Assembly: GCF_000234665.1 (NCBI RefSeq)
Contig: NC_018337.1
Location: forward strand, 62,001-126,000
Length of the DNA stretch: 64,000 nt
Direction: 5' to 3'
DNA from: Leishmania mexicana MHOM/GT/2001/U1103
Lineage: Eukaryota > Euglenozoa > Kinetoplastea > Trypanosomatida > Trypanosomatidae
Shown here: positions 28,235 through 37,719 of the stretch, one piece after another
How positions within the stretch are numbered: the first letter of the stretch is position 1
Layout of the letters: every line of letters begins with the position of its first letter
Made by a program: the position numbers and the translations under genes
The notes under the pieces: generated by a model
Told to the model about the DNA's origin: nothing
What the model saw: the letters and a program-made list of their open reading frames with translations, nothing else
Database searches by the model: none

Positions 28235-30619
28235 ATGCGGCGTACGCGACTAACACGAATGTACCTGCCGAAGGTTCCCAAAAAGGACCCGAACGCGCAC
28301 CCACTGCAGGTGCAAAACTCGCAGCATTTTCTGCGTACGGCCGGCGTCGGCGCGGTATTGACGGTGATCCTGTCCGTCTTCTTGGCACTCCGCCAAGTGC
28401 AACAGCGAAGTCGCCTGTCGGAGAAGGAGCTGCTACGCAAGCGAAAAGGGCAGCGCGTCATCATTGTCGGGGGTGGCGCTGGCGGGTCTGCGTTGGCGGC
28501 CCTCATCGCAAATTCCGCGCCAGACTTGAAGATCACGGTGATTGAGAAGGATAAGCAGCAGGTCTTCCTTGGACACGTCCCCCTCGCACACGTTGGCCAC
28601 CGCAGCTACGACATCGCCACGTCGACAGGCGTGGACATCGTCCGCTCCCCTGCGGCATGGAACGTGACCCGGGACGCCAACCTCGTTGCTGCGGAGGTGC
28701 TGCGTGTAGACCCAGATGCAAAGAAGGTGTTCGTGCGCACCACCAAAGCCATGCTGGCCGCCGCAACCGCCCCCAGCGCAGCCGACGCAAGCGAGCGCCG
28801 CCCACGTTGGGGAGCCGACCTCCTGCGTCGCTGCTGGCCCAGTCTCCATCTGCAGGTGTCGACCGTCTCCGTCAATGACGACGGCAGCACCAACCTCTCG
28901 GACGGCACAACGGCCTTTTCGTACGATGCGTTGGTGGTCGCCGCCGGTGCGCACCGCTCGCTCGGGAGCTTGGCGGGTCAGGTGCAGCCGGGTCAGCTGG
29001 ACACCTACCGCATCGCCGTCAACCCCGGTACAACGCGAGACAACCTGGTGAACCTCTTCTCAGGCAATGTGCTGCACGTGAAGGTGCCACCTGCCTCGTT
29101 TGTGCTGCAGATGGAGGCGGCGCGTGCGTTGATGACAGCGCCGCACGCGGCGTCAGGCAGCGGTGTGCCGTGCCTTGACCTGGGTGCGACTAGCAGTCCA
29201 GCGCTCCTCCGTACGCCGCCGCCGACGGCAACTCCTTCAGCCAGGCCCTCCTCCACAGAAGCACACACGTTTTCTTTACCCACCTCGCTGGGCCGCTGGT
29301 TTGGCACGTTGCGCGCCGCGGCCACCTCACCTGAAGCGGCGGACGCCGCGCTCATCCCAGACGAAGTGGCTGAGCGTCTGCTCCCTGTGTCCGGCGTGGC
29401 CACCACTGTCTCTCCGTTGGACACACTGGCGCAGTGGTGCATGCACTACAGCAGCCGCCAGCATGACAGCACCTTTGTGTCAACCGTCAACACCATCTGG
29501 AAGTACCTCCACTACTACAACAAACTGGGCCTTTGCCACTACATGACGGTGACAGCTGATCCACGGCCGATAGGACCGGCGCCGCGAGCGGTGAACGAGG
29601 TCATCGAGAAGTTCTGGCGAGAGCGGCAGCTCGCGTGCCAGCAGCACAGCGGCGGTGTTGCAGAGCATTTTCATCTCCTCTTTCACAGCTACTTGTCCGC
29701 TGTAGACACCGCAGCCAACGTGGCGACGTTGTACGACTACAGGAACAATGCAGAGGTGCGCGTGCCGTACAACTTACTGGTGCTCGACCTCCCGCTCTGC
29801 GCACCGTCGTTTGTTCGCCAGAGCGGTCTGCATCGCACGCGTTACGTGGACGAGTGCGTGATACCCGCCCTGCGGCGCGGCATAGACGAGGTTGCGGCGC
29901 AGCAGCTGCACAGGCATCCGCTTCTTCGCAAGACGAAGAAGGAGCTGGACGTGTGCTTCGCCGACGAGGCGTCGTTCATGGACGTGGACCACGCGACGTT
30001 GCAGCACCGCCGTTACGCAGAGATCTTCGCGCTTGGCGACGTGGCTGGTGTTCCGTCATTGAAGAGCTACGGTGCCGTGTCTGCTCAAGTTCCTGTCGTC
30101 GCCCACAACGTTCAACAAGTGCTGGCCAGTCAGAGAGCGCAGACTCAGCAGGACCGAAACTTGGCGGAGATGCCTCGCAGCGAGGCTTCTGCTGCGGTGG
30201 CACCAGCGCCGGTGCTGCCAAAGGCGAATGCCAAATATACAGGCTACTCCTCGTTTCACGTGGTGATGACCACCTGGCGGGCGATGTGGCCGGAGATGTG
30301 CTATGATGAGCCGCAGACGGAGCTGAGGTGCTGCTCGCAATCGTCGTCGCCGGCCGACTTGGCGGAGGCCGGTACCAAGCGGGGGCTGGATGTGGTCGCC
30401 CCTCTTGCGCACTGCGATCATCACCTGTGGAACAGCCTTGCTTGGCGGGACCCGCGTGGCTTCCTGAATGGTCTCTTCCACGAGCTGGCCCTCTACGAGT
30501 TGATGTACTTCTTTATCTTCAGCCGTGGGCTGTGGCACTCGCCGTCGTGGTTTTACGTGCCGACGTACTCCCCGATCGACGGCACACCGCAGGTGCTCAA
30601 GTGGACGGACCTCCTTTGA
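28235..30619 (+). CDS. Membrane-anchored sulfide:quinone-oxidoreductase-like FAD protein
   Basis: This 794-aa protein starts MRRTRLTRMYLPKVPKK and has a hydrophobic segment at about residues 36-54 that could anchor it in a membrane. A Rossmann FAD motif VIIVGGGAGGSALAALI lies at about 75-91, ending in the acidic VIEKD. A second half contains VDHATLQHRRYAEIFALGDV at about 586-605, then KSYGAVSAQ and KYTGYSSF; this order closely parallels the second FAD-binding part and C terminus of sulfide:quinone oxidoreductases. These enzymes oxidise sulfide and reduce quinone at the inner mitochondrial membrane. The protein is much longer than the usual 400-450 aa because of inserted low-complexity segments (for example Ser/Pro/Thr-rich at about 305-360). 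The GDV motif has Val where the animal enzyme has Cys, so the redox disulfide, and therefore sulfide chemistry, is uncertain. NADH dehydrogenase type 2-like function is an alternative. Confidence 0.8.
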   Translation: MRRTRLTRMYLPKVPKKDPNAHPLQVQNSQHFLRTAGVGAVLTVILSVFLALRQVQQRSRLSEKELLRKRKGQRVIIVGGGAGGSALAALIANSAPDLKITVIEKDKQQVFLGHVPLAHVGHRSYDIATSTGVDIVRSPAAWNVTRDANLVAAEVLRVDPDAKKVFVRTTKAMLAAATAPSAADASERRPRWGADLLRRCWPSLHLQVSTVSVNDDGSTNLSDGTTAFSYDALVVAAGAHRSLGSLAGQVQPGQLDTYRIAVNPGTTRDNLVNLFSGNVLHVKVPPASFVLQMEAARALMTAPHAASGSGVPCLDLGATSSPALLRTPPPTATPSARPSSTEAHTFSLPTSLGRWFGTLRAAATSPEAADAALIPDEVAERLLPVSGVATTVSPLDTLAQWCMHYSSRQHDSTFVSTVNTIWKYLHYYNKLGLCHYMTVTADPRPIGPAPRAVNEVIEKFWRERQLACQQHSGGVAEHFHLLFHSYLSAVDTAANVATLYDYRNNAEVRVPYNLLVLDLPLCAPSFVRQSGLHRTRYVDECVIPALRRGIDEVAAQQLHRHPLLRKTKKELDVCFADEASFMDVDHATLQHRRYAEIFALGDVAGVPSLKSYGAVSAQVPVVAHNVQQVLASQRAQTQQDRNLAEMPRSEASAAVAPAPVLPKANAKYTGYSSFHVVMTTWRAMWPEMCYDEPQTELRCCSQSSSPADLAEAGTKRGLDVVAPLAHCDHHLWNSLAWRDPRGFLNGLFHELALYELMYFFIFSRGLWHSPSWFYVPTYSPIDGTPQVLKWTDLL

Positions 30620-33057
30620 GTTGTGCTAACGCGACGGAAAGCGGACGGAGAGGGCGCAGCAGTGGACAGCGGCGTGACACGATCGTTGCATGCGTGTGCT
30701 CCCTTGGCACACAGCGTCAGGACTTGGTGAAGTCGTCGTCGTTTTCGTTGTTGTTCGGTTATTCTTCACACGTCCTACGTGCTCTTCTATGCGTTATGGG
30801 GAGGTGCGCGTCTGCATGCACCTCCGAGAGTGGGCCGGCAGTGTCGCTCACATTCATCTCCATACATCTGGCCACCACGACTAACGCGCTTTCTCTCGTG
30901 TTTCCTCCTAACACTCTGTATGATGTGCGCTCTCTGCGTCTTTCCCTCTCTGCAGCAGACACGTCCACGATGCAGTGCACGGCAGGGTCCAGCCTCTGAG
31001 TGGCTGTACCGGTGCTGCCCTGTGCCGCCCTGTGGCGGCCCCTCTCCCTCAGTCAATGAGTAATAGGAGGTGTATCAGGGCAGCGAACGGTCGTCGAGGC
31101 GTTCCGCCAGCGGTACGCGATGGCTGTCGACATTCTTCGCAGGACGTCCCCCCCCAAACCCCACCCGCAAACGCGCCACTCCTGCTCTCCCCCTTCCTCC
31201 TCCCTCCCGCTTCTCTCTCTACGCATGCGGTCTGGCATCATCTTGCCTCGGGCACGCCACCGCTTCACTGCGGACATCGCGCCTCTGCTCTCCCCCCTTA
31301 TGTCGACAGTGCCTTCACCCCTTTTTTCTGCTGCCCCGCTTGAGCCCTGCCATTCCTCACCATCCCCACGAATCGCCTCCCCTCGTCGCACTCCCCAGCA
31401 CTGCTCTGCCCTTCTCGGTGGACCGGCACACACACACGCACAGAGACAGGCACTTGGGTTGCTCCCTGTGCGTCTGCACACGACACCGTTGGCGCAGCAA
31501 GCTCAGCCTCCCAGTCGCTTTCTCCTTTGAGTGGAGGAGGAGGGAGAGGGGTAGTCGCAACGCACGATTTGGCCCGGTACGCGCGGGCGCCCTTTCCTGC
31601 TCCCACTCCCATCAACGCCCCGCGGAGAGAGAGAGCGGGGGGAAGAGAAAGAGTGAGACTCCCTCAGCGCACCGTGACGCGCATCTTCTTACTTTTCGCG
31701 TGTTTTGTTCTGTGTCATCATCTGCTGCCGAGGTACAAGAGAAGTCTGCACACTGTTTTGTTGTGCCCCTCTCCTCCCACCACCACACACACACACGCTA
31801 TACTGATCCCTAGCTTCCCTTTCTTCTCACCCTATCGCATGCTCTTCCCTGGCCGTTGTGTGGTGCATCTTTGCCTGTTTCTGTGTCTGTCGTTGAGTCT
31901 TTTCAGTCTCGGCCACGCATCCGCGCAAGTCTCTGCTTGCCTTTCCCCTTCTCGCCGTCACCTGCCTCCCCCTCTACGTCTCCCTTGCACCCTTTTCTGC
32001 TGTCTGTCTGCATCGCCGCTCCCTTCCCCCCCCCCCTCCCGCCTCTCCGGGCACTCCGTCTCTGTTCTCCGTTTTGTTTCGACGCCGCCCGTGTGCCTGC
32101 CGGTGTGCCGTTGTAGTGCAGACTTATGTTGTCACTTGGTCATTTTTTTCCTTTTCTTTTCCCATCCGTTCCTGCCCTCTTGACTGAGCTTACTCGCTCC
32201 CCATTAGCGTCCTCTCTCACGCCTTCTTCTTGTTGTTGTCAGCCTCTAGGGTATTCACCTGCTCTTCGGGGCGTGTGTGTGTCTCGCTTGTTTCTCTTCT
32301 GCTTCCTCGCCCAGCCCCGACACCCTCCCCCCCCCGCGCCGCACGCATACATAACGTCTTGCAGAAAGGTATATGCATATATATATATACATCATAAATA
32401 TTCTTGGACGAACGCCGCGACTTCGCTAGGCCTTTGTCTCCACCATCCCTCCACTTCGCTGTGTCTGTCGCGTATTGTGAGTGTCCGTCCGTCCGTCCCA
32501 GGCGCATCATCAACGGAGCCTGCGTCGCTGCACGCCTTCTTCGTCCGTTTTTTCCCTCTCCCTTGTGTGTGCCCATCCTCACTCCTGTATGTAAGCGCAT
32601 CTGTCGCGGATTTCTCTCTCCAACGCGCCTTCCCTCTCATCGCCTCACCACTGCGCCGTAGGTGTCTGCGTCTTGTGCGCTCCACCTCTTCTGCCTTTGG
32701 TGGCTCTCCCATTTTGCATCGCTGCTGCTCGTCTCGCCTTGCTCTCTTGCTGGTGCTGGCGCTGCCACCACCGTCGCCATCCCCCCTCCTCCTTGCCTCT
32801 GCTCTTCCGTGAGCCCACCGACACACGTGAGGAGAGGGGGCGCCTCTCCATCACTTGTGCTTCTCTCGTCTGCAATAGCGTCGGTGGGAGAGTTCGGTCT
32901 CGAGCACAAGATTCTGCCTTCTCTGCCGCCTGCGATTTCTGGTAGGCCGGGGTACGTGATATCGCCTTCCGATCGCGCGGATGGCTGCAGGGACAGCAGC
33001 AACGCGGAGGAGATCCCAAATGATGCGGCAGGGCAACCCACGTCCTGGACCCGCAAG
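30620..33057. other. Intergenic region, no gene seen
   Basis: About 2.4 kb, very CT-rich between about 31150 and 32820, with a C10 run near 32027-32036, a (TA)n run at 32378-32390 and a GTCC tetramer repeat near 32487-32498. The calpain-like frame stays open upstream from 32662, but only through a GTG and low-complexity sequence, so this is treated as leader. Confidence 0.5.
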
Positions 33058-36000
33058 ATGAGCGACTCCAAAACTGCACGCCACGCGCCGGAGCACATGA
33101 GCAGCGGTGATGACTCCATCATGGCTACTGAGGACGGAGCACAGGCGCGCATCGACTCCACAGGTGGCCTGCGTGCGCTTTCCTCTGCGATGAGTGGCGG
33201 CGACAACGACCATGAACCTGAGCTGAACGTGCTTGGCACCACCGGCAGAGACGTCCATCGCAGAAGACCTGGACAAAAGGAGGATGTTGTCGTGGGAAAT
33301 CGGCGGGCCTCTCGCGGAGTGGGTCTCCTGCCTCCGGTGCGCCAACGCGTCAGTGACGCGTGCGAGAACGGCTCGAGCGGCGCCGACGAGACCGCTGGCA
33401 ACGCCGGCACCCTCACACGACCGAAGGGCTCCGTGCAGGAATACGTGCGCGAGAAATTGCAACTTCAAAGTGAGCAGGGGATTCGGACTTGCAGCAGGGT
33501 GCGGCGACCCCTCTGCTCCATCCTTGTGAAGTCAGGTGCATCGGGGCCTAAGCGGGGCGAGGGCACGAATGACAGTCCACGCTGCGACGCTGGGCCGCGT
33601 TCCAACCTTGACTGGGACAAGTCGCCGAACCACAGAGCCTTCTGGAAGAGAACTATGTCGAAGCAGGAGACCGACGCGGATCTGCGCTGCTACACCGCGC
33701 ACGAGTACATCTTAGCCTTTTACTACCATGAGAGCAAGGAGTGCGACGACAGCCTAGAGTTGACTACCCCAGACAGCAGCCAGCGGCGACGGCGCGAGCG
33801 TGTGGCGCGCGTGGTGGCGGAGGCGACGCCACGCGAGGAGGCGGAGAGGTCAAAGCTGAAGCCAAAGGGCTCCATCCCCCCAAACACGCGACGGGAGATG
33901 ATGACGTGTGCCACGGTAGAGGAACTGTACGAGCAGCTGATGGTGTGCTACCGGAAGGCTGGGGTGGAAAAGGGCTATCTTGACACACTCTTCATGAGGG
34001 AGGTACTGAGCGGCAGACGGCAGCCGCGGGTGCACGAAATGGAGAAGGACGACGACCTCGGCGAGAACTTGTCCGCCCCATCCGATGACGAGGTCGCGGA
34101 GGCGCCGAAGGAGGTGGTGCAGGTGGTCAAGCCGAAGCGGTCAAAACCGGCTGCGGTCAGCAGGCGCTCGGCGGAGCCGACAAGTCTCTACGAGATTATG
34201 CTGGAGCACATGCGGGCGAAGACGACGCCAGCCTTTCTGCACCACAACGCCATCCCGCTGCCAACGGTGCGTTTCCTCCAAAAGCGGGGCACCATCAAGC
34301 TGGGCAACTACTCATACGTGCTCCACCTCTGGGATGATGAAGAGAAGGGCTACCTCGTCACCGGCGTCTTCGACCGCAAGCCTGGGTTCGCAAAGCAGTT
34401 CAAGGACTCCTGCACGTACGCGATTTACGGCTTGGAAATGGGCCGGGACTGGGGCATGCGGTTCGGAGAGCTGGTGCTGATGCGGCAGCACCTGGCACCA
34501 GGGGCACGCAAGCACTTCCCTGAGGAGGGTAAGCTTATTCGCGGGCACACAGTGATTCGCGCTGCAAGCGTCTTAGACATCTTTGACGGCCGTGTGTGCG
34601 GCATCCCGTCCAACCTCAGGGAGCTGGATTACCGGCGCACCGGCATCCACGCGAGCGTGCAGGCCCTCGCCCACTATAACCATCTCTTCCCCCGCTGGAG
34701 TCCGCTGCGCAGCATTGTCCACCCACAGGACATCTTCGGCTGTCCGGTGGTGAACCCGACCGGGGGGTTATACTGCCTCTCCATGGTCGTGAATGGGGCG
34801 ACGCGGATGGTGAAAGTGGACGACCGGGTGCCGGTGGAACCGGAGAGCGGACTCTTTCGTTGTCTCACGTCCGCCACGTTCGAGCTGTACCCGGCTCTGC
34901 TGGAGAAGGGGCTCCTCAAGGCAAACGGCTGTGGTATCAACCTCGCCCTTATGGAGAGCGCCGCGGTGTTGTTCCAGTTATGCGGGTGGATACCTGAGGT
35001 GATTCGCTTTCGCAGCGCCGGTGGAGTCGAGGAGCCTACCGTGGATGGTCTGATGCGGCCATCGGAGATGTGGTCGGTGCTGATGGAGGGCTACAACTTT
35101 GGGCGGCTCATGATGACCCTCACGGCGCACTGGTGTGCTGGCCGGCCGCCCCTCACGGCGTCGGAGCGGGTGATGCAGAGCGCGCAGTGGTTCGTGACAC
35201 CGGTCGTGTATCCCGTGATCGACATGATCACGCAGCGCTTGAGCACCACCGGGGAGCCCACTATTCGCGCCATCATGCTGCGAGACACGACAGCGGATCC
35301 GTCAAGGCGAAAGTTCGAGCCACCCTTCAAGACCTCCCTCACTGCGGAGCAGCTGCTCGACCTGGGCTACATGAACGCCCACCGCGAGGCCGGTGTCTTC
35401 TGCGTCACGTGGGAGGAGGCGATCGCACATTTTGATCACTGCAGCATCAACTGGAGCCCTTTCACGTACTGGGACCTTCCGAGCGGGTCTGAGGCGCCAG
35501 AGGACTGCACACGGCTGTGCTGCCACGGCATCTATGACATGCGCGACGCCGGGAAGCACATGGCGCGGCAGCCGCAGTTTCACATTTGCTCGCAACTTGT
35601 CGACCGGTGCACGCACTTATTCCTCGTCTTCTGCCCACACGCGGGCGACCAGTCCCCGCTGCCGCACGACAACAACATGCTTGACAAGACGACTGTAGAT
35701 AAGCTATCCGGGGGCGGGGCAGCAGTGCGGCTGCGCGTGTATGAGGTGACGACGCTGCCGTCTCTAGCGCAGTGCAAGATGCGCGACAGCCGTGGTCGTC
35801 GAGTGACGTGCTGCTTCGGAGACTGTCAAGGACGGCGCATCGTCAGCGAAACGGAAGGGCCGCGCGGACTGCAGTCACTGGCGGTGGCGCAGGGTAACCG
35901 CAACGAGTTCATCACACTCGGTTTCGACTGCCTGCCGGGCACGCGGGAGTACGTAGTCGTCATGGACGTGCACGACCGCCACCGGCCGTCCCGTGGTAAG

Positions 36001-37719
36001 GGCACTTTTCCGTACACCCTAACGCTCTTCACGTGTCTCGATCCGCTGCTGGAGCGCAACCCCAACAAATTCCCGATGTCCGCCATACACGCTCACCACG
36101 CCACGCTGGAGCAGGCGAAGCGGGTGGCGATGGGTGGCGGCTTCTCACACCGGGACGTTGTTTCAGCAGACCTGAACGTCAATGACCTCATCGAGGAGGA
36201 GGCGCAGCGCAAGCCACCGAGGCGGACGATCACGATGCACGCCATCCCAGAGCACCCCAACATTCACTCCCGCACGGTGCAGGGTCTGTGGTCCGTGCCC
36301 GGGTCGCGCACGCGGACAGTGCTGCTGCCGCACGACGCCACGCACGAGCTGTTGTACACGGGCACGCAGTACTACTTCCACCTTGACAGACCTTCTTACT
36401 TCGCCTTGCGCATCTGCCAGTCGAGGCGGGTCGGGCCGGCGCTCTCCACCGTCGAGCTGAAAGTGCTGGTGGTGCGGCGAACCGGCAGAGATGACATGTG
36501 CACGAACGAGAAGGACCTGCCAGCCGAGCGCACAGCACAGACCTGCGGCGGCGGCGGCGCAGCGGGAAGAGGAGGCAAGGCGTATGTGCCATGCTCTGTG
36601 CAGGGGATCGTTATGAAGGGCAGCGACGTTGTGCTGAGCAGCGGTCCCTGGTCCCTGGACGGCGCGGTGATCGACAGTGTGTCACCACACACGGTGCTGC
36701 TGGATCGGAACGGCGTTCTTGTACAGAACCCGCGGCGGCTGCGGCAGTACTACCACACCTCCTTCAACGTCGCTCTCTCCGACCGCGAAAACAAGGACAA
36801 GACGAACATGAGCTTCTTCCTCCTGTCTCGCCCGGACCCGAACGACCAAATGCGCTCCGTCATTCTGCAAGCCTTCGCGGACGGTTTTTTGATCTCGCCG
36901 CACACGTGCAACATCGGCATCAAGGGCAACCTCATACCGCACGACACGGAGGTGCGCGCCGTCCTCACGTCCTCGAACTTCGCCTACGAGTTGCACGGTG
37001 ATGAGGGCCACTCCGTACCCTTCACGCAAGAGAGCGCACAGCGATCGCTGGCGACGCCGGCGCCGCAGCTCGATCTGTTCATCGATGTGGACCTGCAGAG
37101 CACCGCACCGGCGAGAAGCACCTCATTCTCGTCCGGGTCAGACGCTAGTTACGCGCTTGATCGACTGCGCGCCGTCGTGCGCTCCGCGCTGACGTCTAGT
37201 CCATCGCAGCGACTGCGGCTGCTGCGCACCCTCTTCTCCACCATGGCATTTGTCCGCCGAACGGTCAAGAATGAAAGCCACCGCGCTTTTCTGACGGGGC
37301 TGGGCGGCTCAATCGAGGCGTGGGTGCGATGGCACCAGAGTCTGGAGTCGCCGGGGGTGCAGGCGCCGGTGCTGTCCCTGCCGCCGCTGCCGGAGGGAGA
37401 CTACATCATCATCCCCTGCTTCAAGCCCGTGTCGGACGATAAGGCGACGGAGCTGGGGAAGACGCGTGGCGTTGTGGCGGGGGACCAAAGCACGCTGGCG
37501 TTCGACATCACCCTCAGCGTACCAGGTCGAGTTGTGGAGCTGATCCCGACTAGAAATCCAGTCGACGGGCAGGGTAGCACGCAAGCTGTGCAGGCGCAGA
37601 TGCATTGCGAGCAGACCATTCCAAGCGCCGAACGCCTGCGTCCCGACGTACACAGTAGGCACTATGGCTTCATCTCTTCTCTTTCACGGTGGATATCTGG
37701 CTCGAGGAAGAGGGCGTAG
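33058..37719 (+). CDS. Calpain-7-like protein, catalytic triad absent
   Basis: The start is the first in-frame ATG (MSDSKTARHAPEHMSSGDD), giving 1553 aa. Residues 1 to about 300 are low complexity. A calpain core of the CAPN7/PalB type follows: RTGIHASVQALAHYNHLF (about 526), GGLYCLSMVVNGATRMVKVDD in part (about 569-589), ELYPALLEKGLLKANG, a PVVYPVIDM block (about 715) and CVTWEEAIAHFDHCSINWSP (about 782). Aligned by eye with calpain-7, the Cys is replaced near residues 526-528 (TGI instead of DCS), the His of HAYPVLD becomes Val, and the Asn of the NPW motif becomes Asp in IMLRDTT. It therefore should not be a protease. The C-terminal half carries repeated beta-rich blocks like calpain C2-like domains (HLFLVFCPH, YYFHLDRPSYFALRI, ISFFLLSRP-like). 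No DUF1935 repeat is seen. Catalytically dead calpain-like proteins are common in kinetoplastids; a scaffold role is inferred. Confidence 0.85.
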   Translation: MSDSKTARHAPEHMSSGDDSIMATEDGAQARIDSTGGLRALSSAMSGGDNDHEPELNVLGTTGRDVHRRRPGQKEDVVVGNRRASRGVGLLPPVRQRVSDACENGSSGADETAGNAGTLTRPKGSVQEYVREKLQLQSEQGIRTCSRVRRPLCSILVKSGASGPKRGEGTNDSPRCDAGPRSNLDWDKSPNHRAFWKRTMSKQETDADLRCYTAHEYILAFYYHESKECDDSLELTTPDSSQRRRRERVARVVAEATPREEAERSKLKPKGSIPPNTRREMMTCATVEELYEQLMVCYRKAGVEKGYLDTLFMREVLSGRRQPRVHEMEKDDDLGENLSAPSDDEVAEAPKEVVQVVKPKRSKPAAVSRRSAEPTSLYEIMLEHMRAKTTPAFLHHNAIPLPTVRFLQKRGTIKLGNYSYVLHLWDDEEKGYLVTGVFDRKPGFAKQFKDSCTYAIYGLEMGRDWGMRFGELVLMRQHLAPGARKHFPEEGKLIRGHTVIRAASVLDIFDGRVCGIPSNLRELDYRRTGIHASVQALAHYNHLFPRWSPLRSIVHPQDIFGCPVVNPTGGLYCLSMVVNGATRMVKVDDRVPVEPESGLFRCLTSATFELYPALLEKGLLKANGCGINLALMESAAVLFQLCGWIPEVIRFRSAGGVEEPTVDGLMRPSEMWSVLMEGYNFGRLMMTLTAHWCAGRPPLTASERVMQSAQWFVTPVVYPVIDMITQRLSTTGEPTIRAIMLRDTTADPSRRKFEPPFKTSLTAEQLLDLGYMNAHREAGVFCVTWEEAIAHFDHCSINWSPFTYWDLPSGSEAPEDCTRLCCHGIYDMRDAGKHMARQPQFHICSQLVDRCTHLFLVFCPHAGDQSPLPHDNNMLDKTTVDKLSGGGAAVRLRVYEVTTLPSLAQCKMRDSRGRRVTCCFGDCQGRRIVSETEGPRGLQSLAVAQGNRNEFITLGFDCLPGTREYVVVMDVHDRHRPSRGKGTFPYTLTLFTCLDPLLERNPNKFPMSAIHAHHATLEQAKRVAMGGGFSHRDVVSADLNVNDLIEEEAQRKPPRRTITMHAIPEHPNIHSRTVQGLWSVPGSRTRTVLLPHDATHELLYTGTQYYFHLDRPSYFALRICQSRRVGPALSTVELKVLVVRRTGRDDMCTNEKDLPAERTAQTCGGGGAAGRGGKAYVPCSVQGIVMKGSDVVLSSGPWSLDGAVIDSVSPHTVLLDRNGVLVQNPRRLRQYYHTSFNVALSDRENKDKTNMSFFLLSRPDPNDQMRSVILQAFADGFLISPHTCNIGIKGNLIPHDTEVRAVLTSSNFAYELHGDEGHSVPFTQESAQRSLATPAPQLDLFIDVDLQSTAPARSTSFSSGSDASYALDRLRAVVRSALTSSPSQRLRLLRTLFSTMAFVRRTVKNESHRAFLTGLGGSIEAWVRWHQSLESPGVQAPVLSLPPLPEGDYIIIPCFKPVSDDKATELGKTRGVVAGDQSTLAFDITLSVPGRVVELIPTRNPVDGQGSTQAVQAQMHCEQTIPSAERLRPDVHSRHYGFISSLSRWISGSRKRA

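Noticed and set aside
32662..33057. 132-residue N-terminal extension of the calpain-like protein, with a hydrophobic stretch resembling a signal peptide
   Set aside because: It opens with GTG and contains no ATG. The DNA is CT-rich leader-like sequence, and the apparent signal peptide comes from pyrimidine-rich codons.
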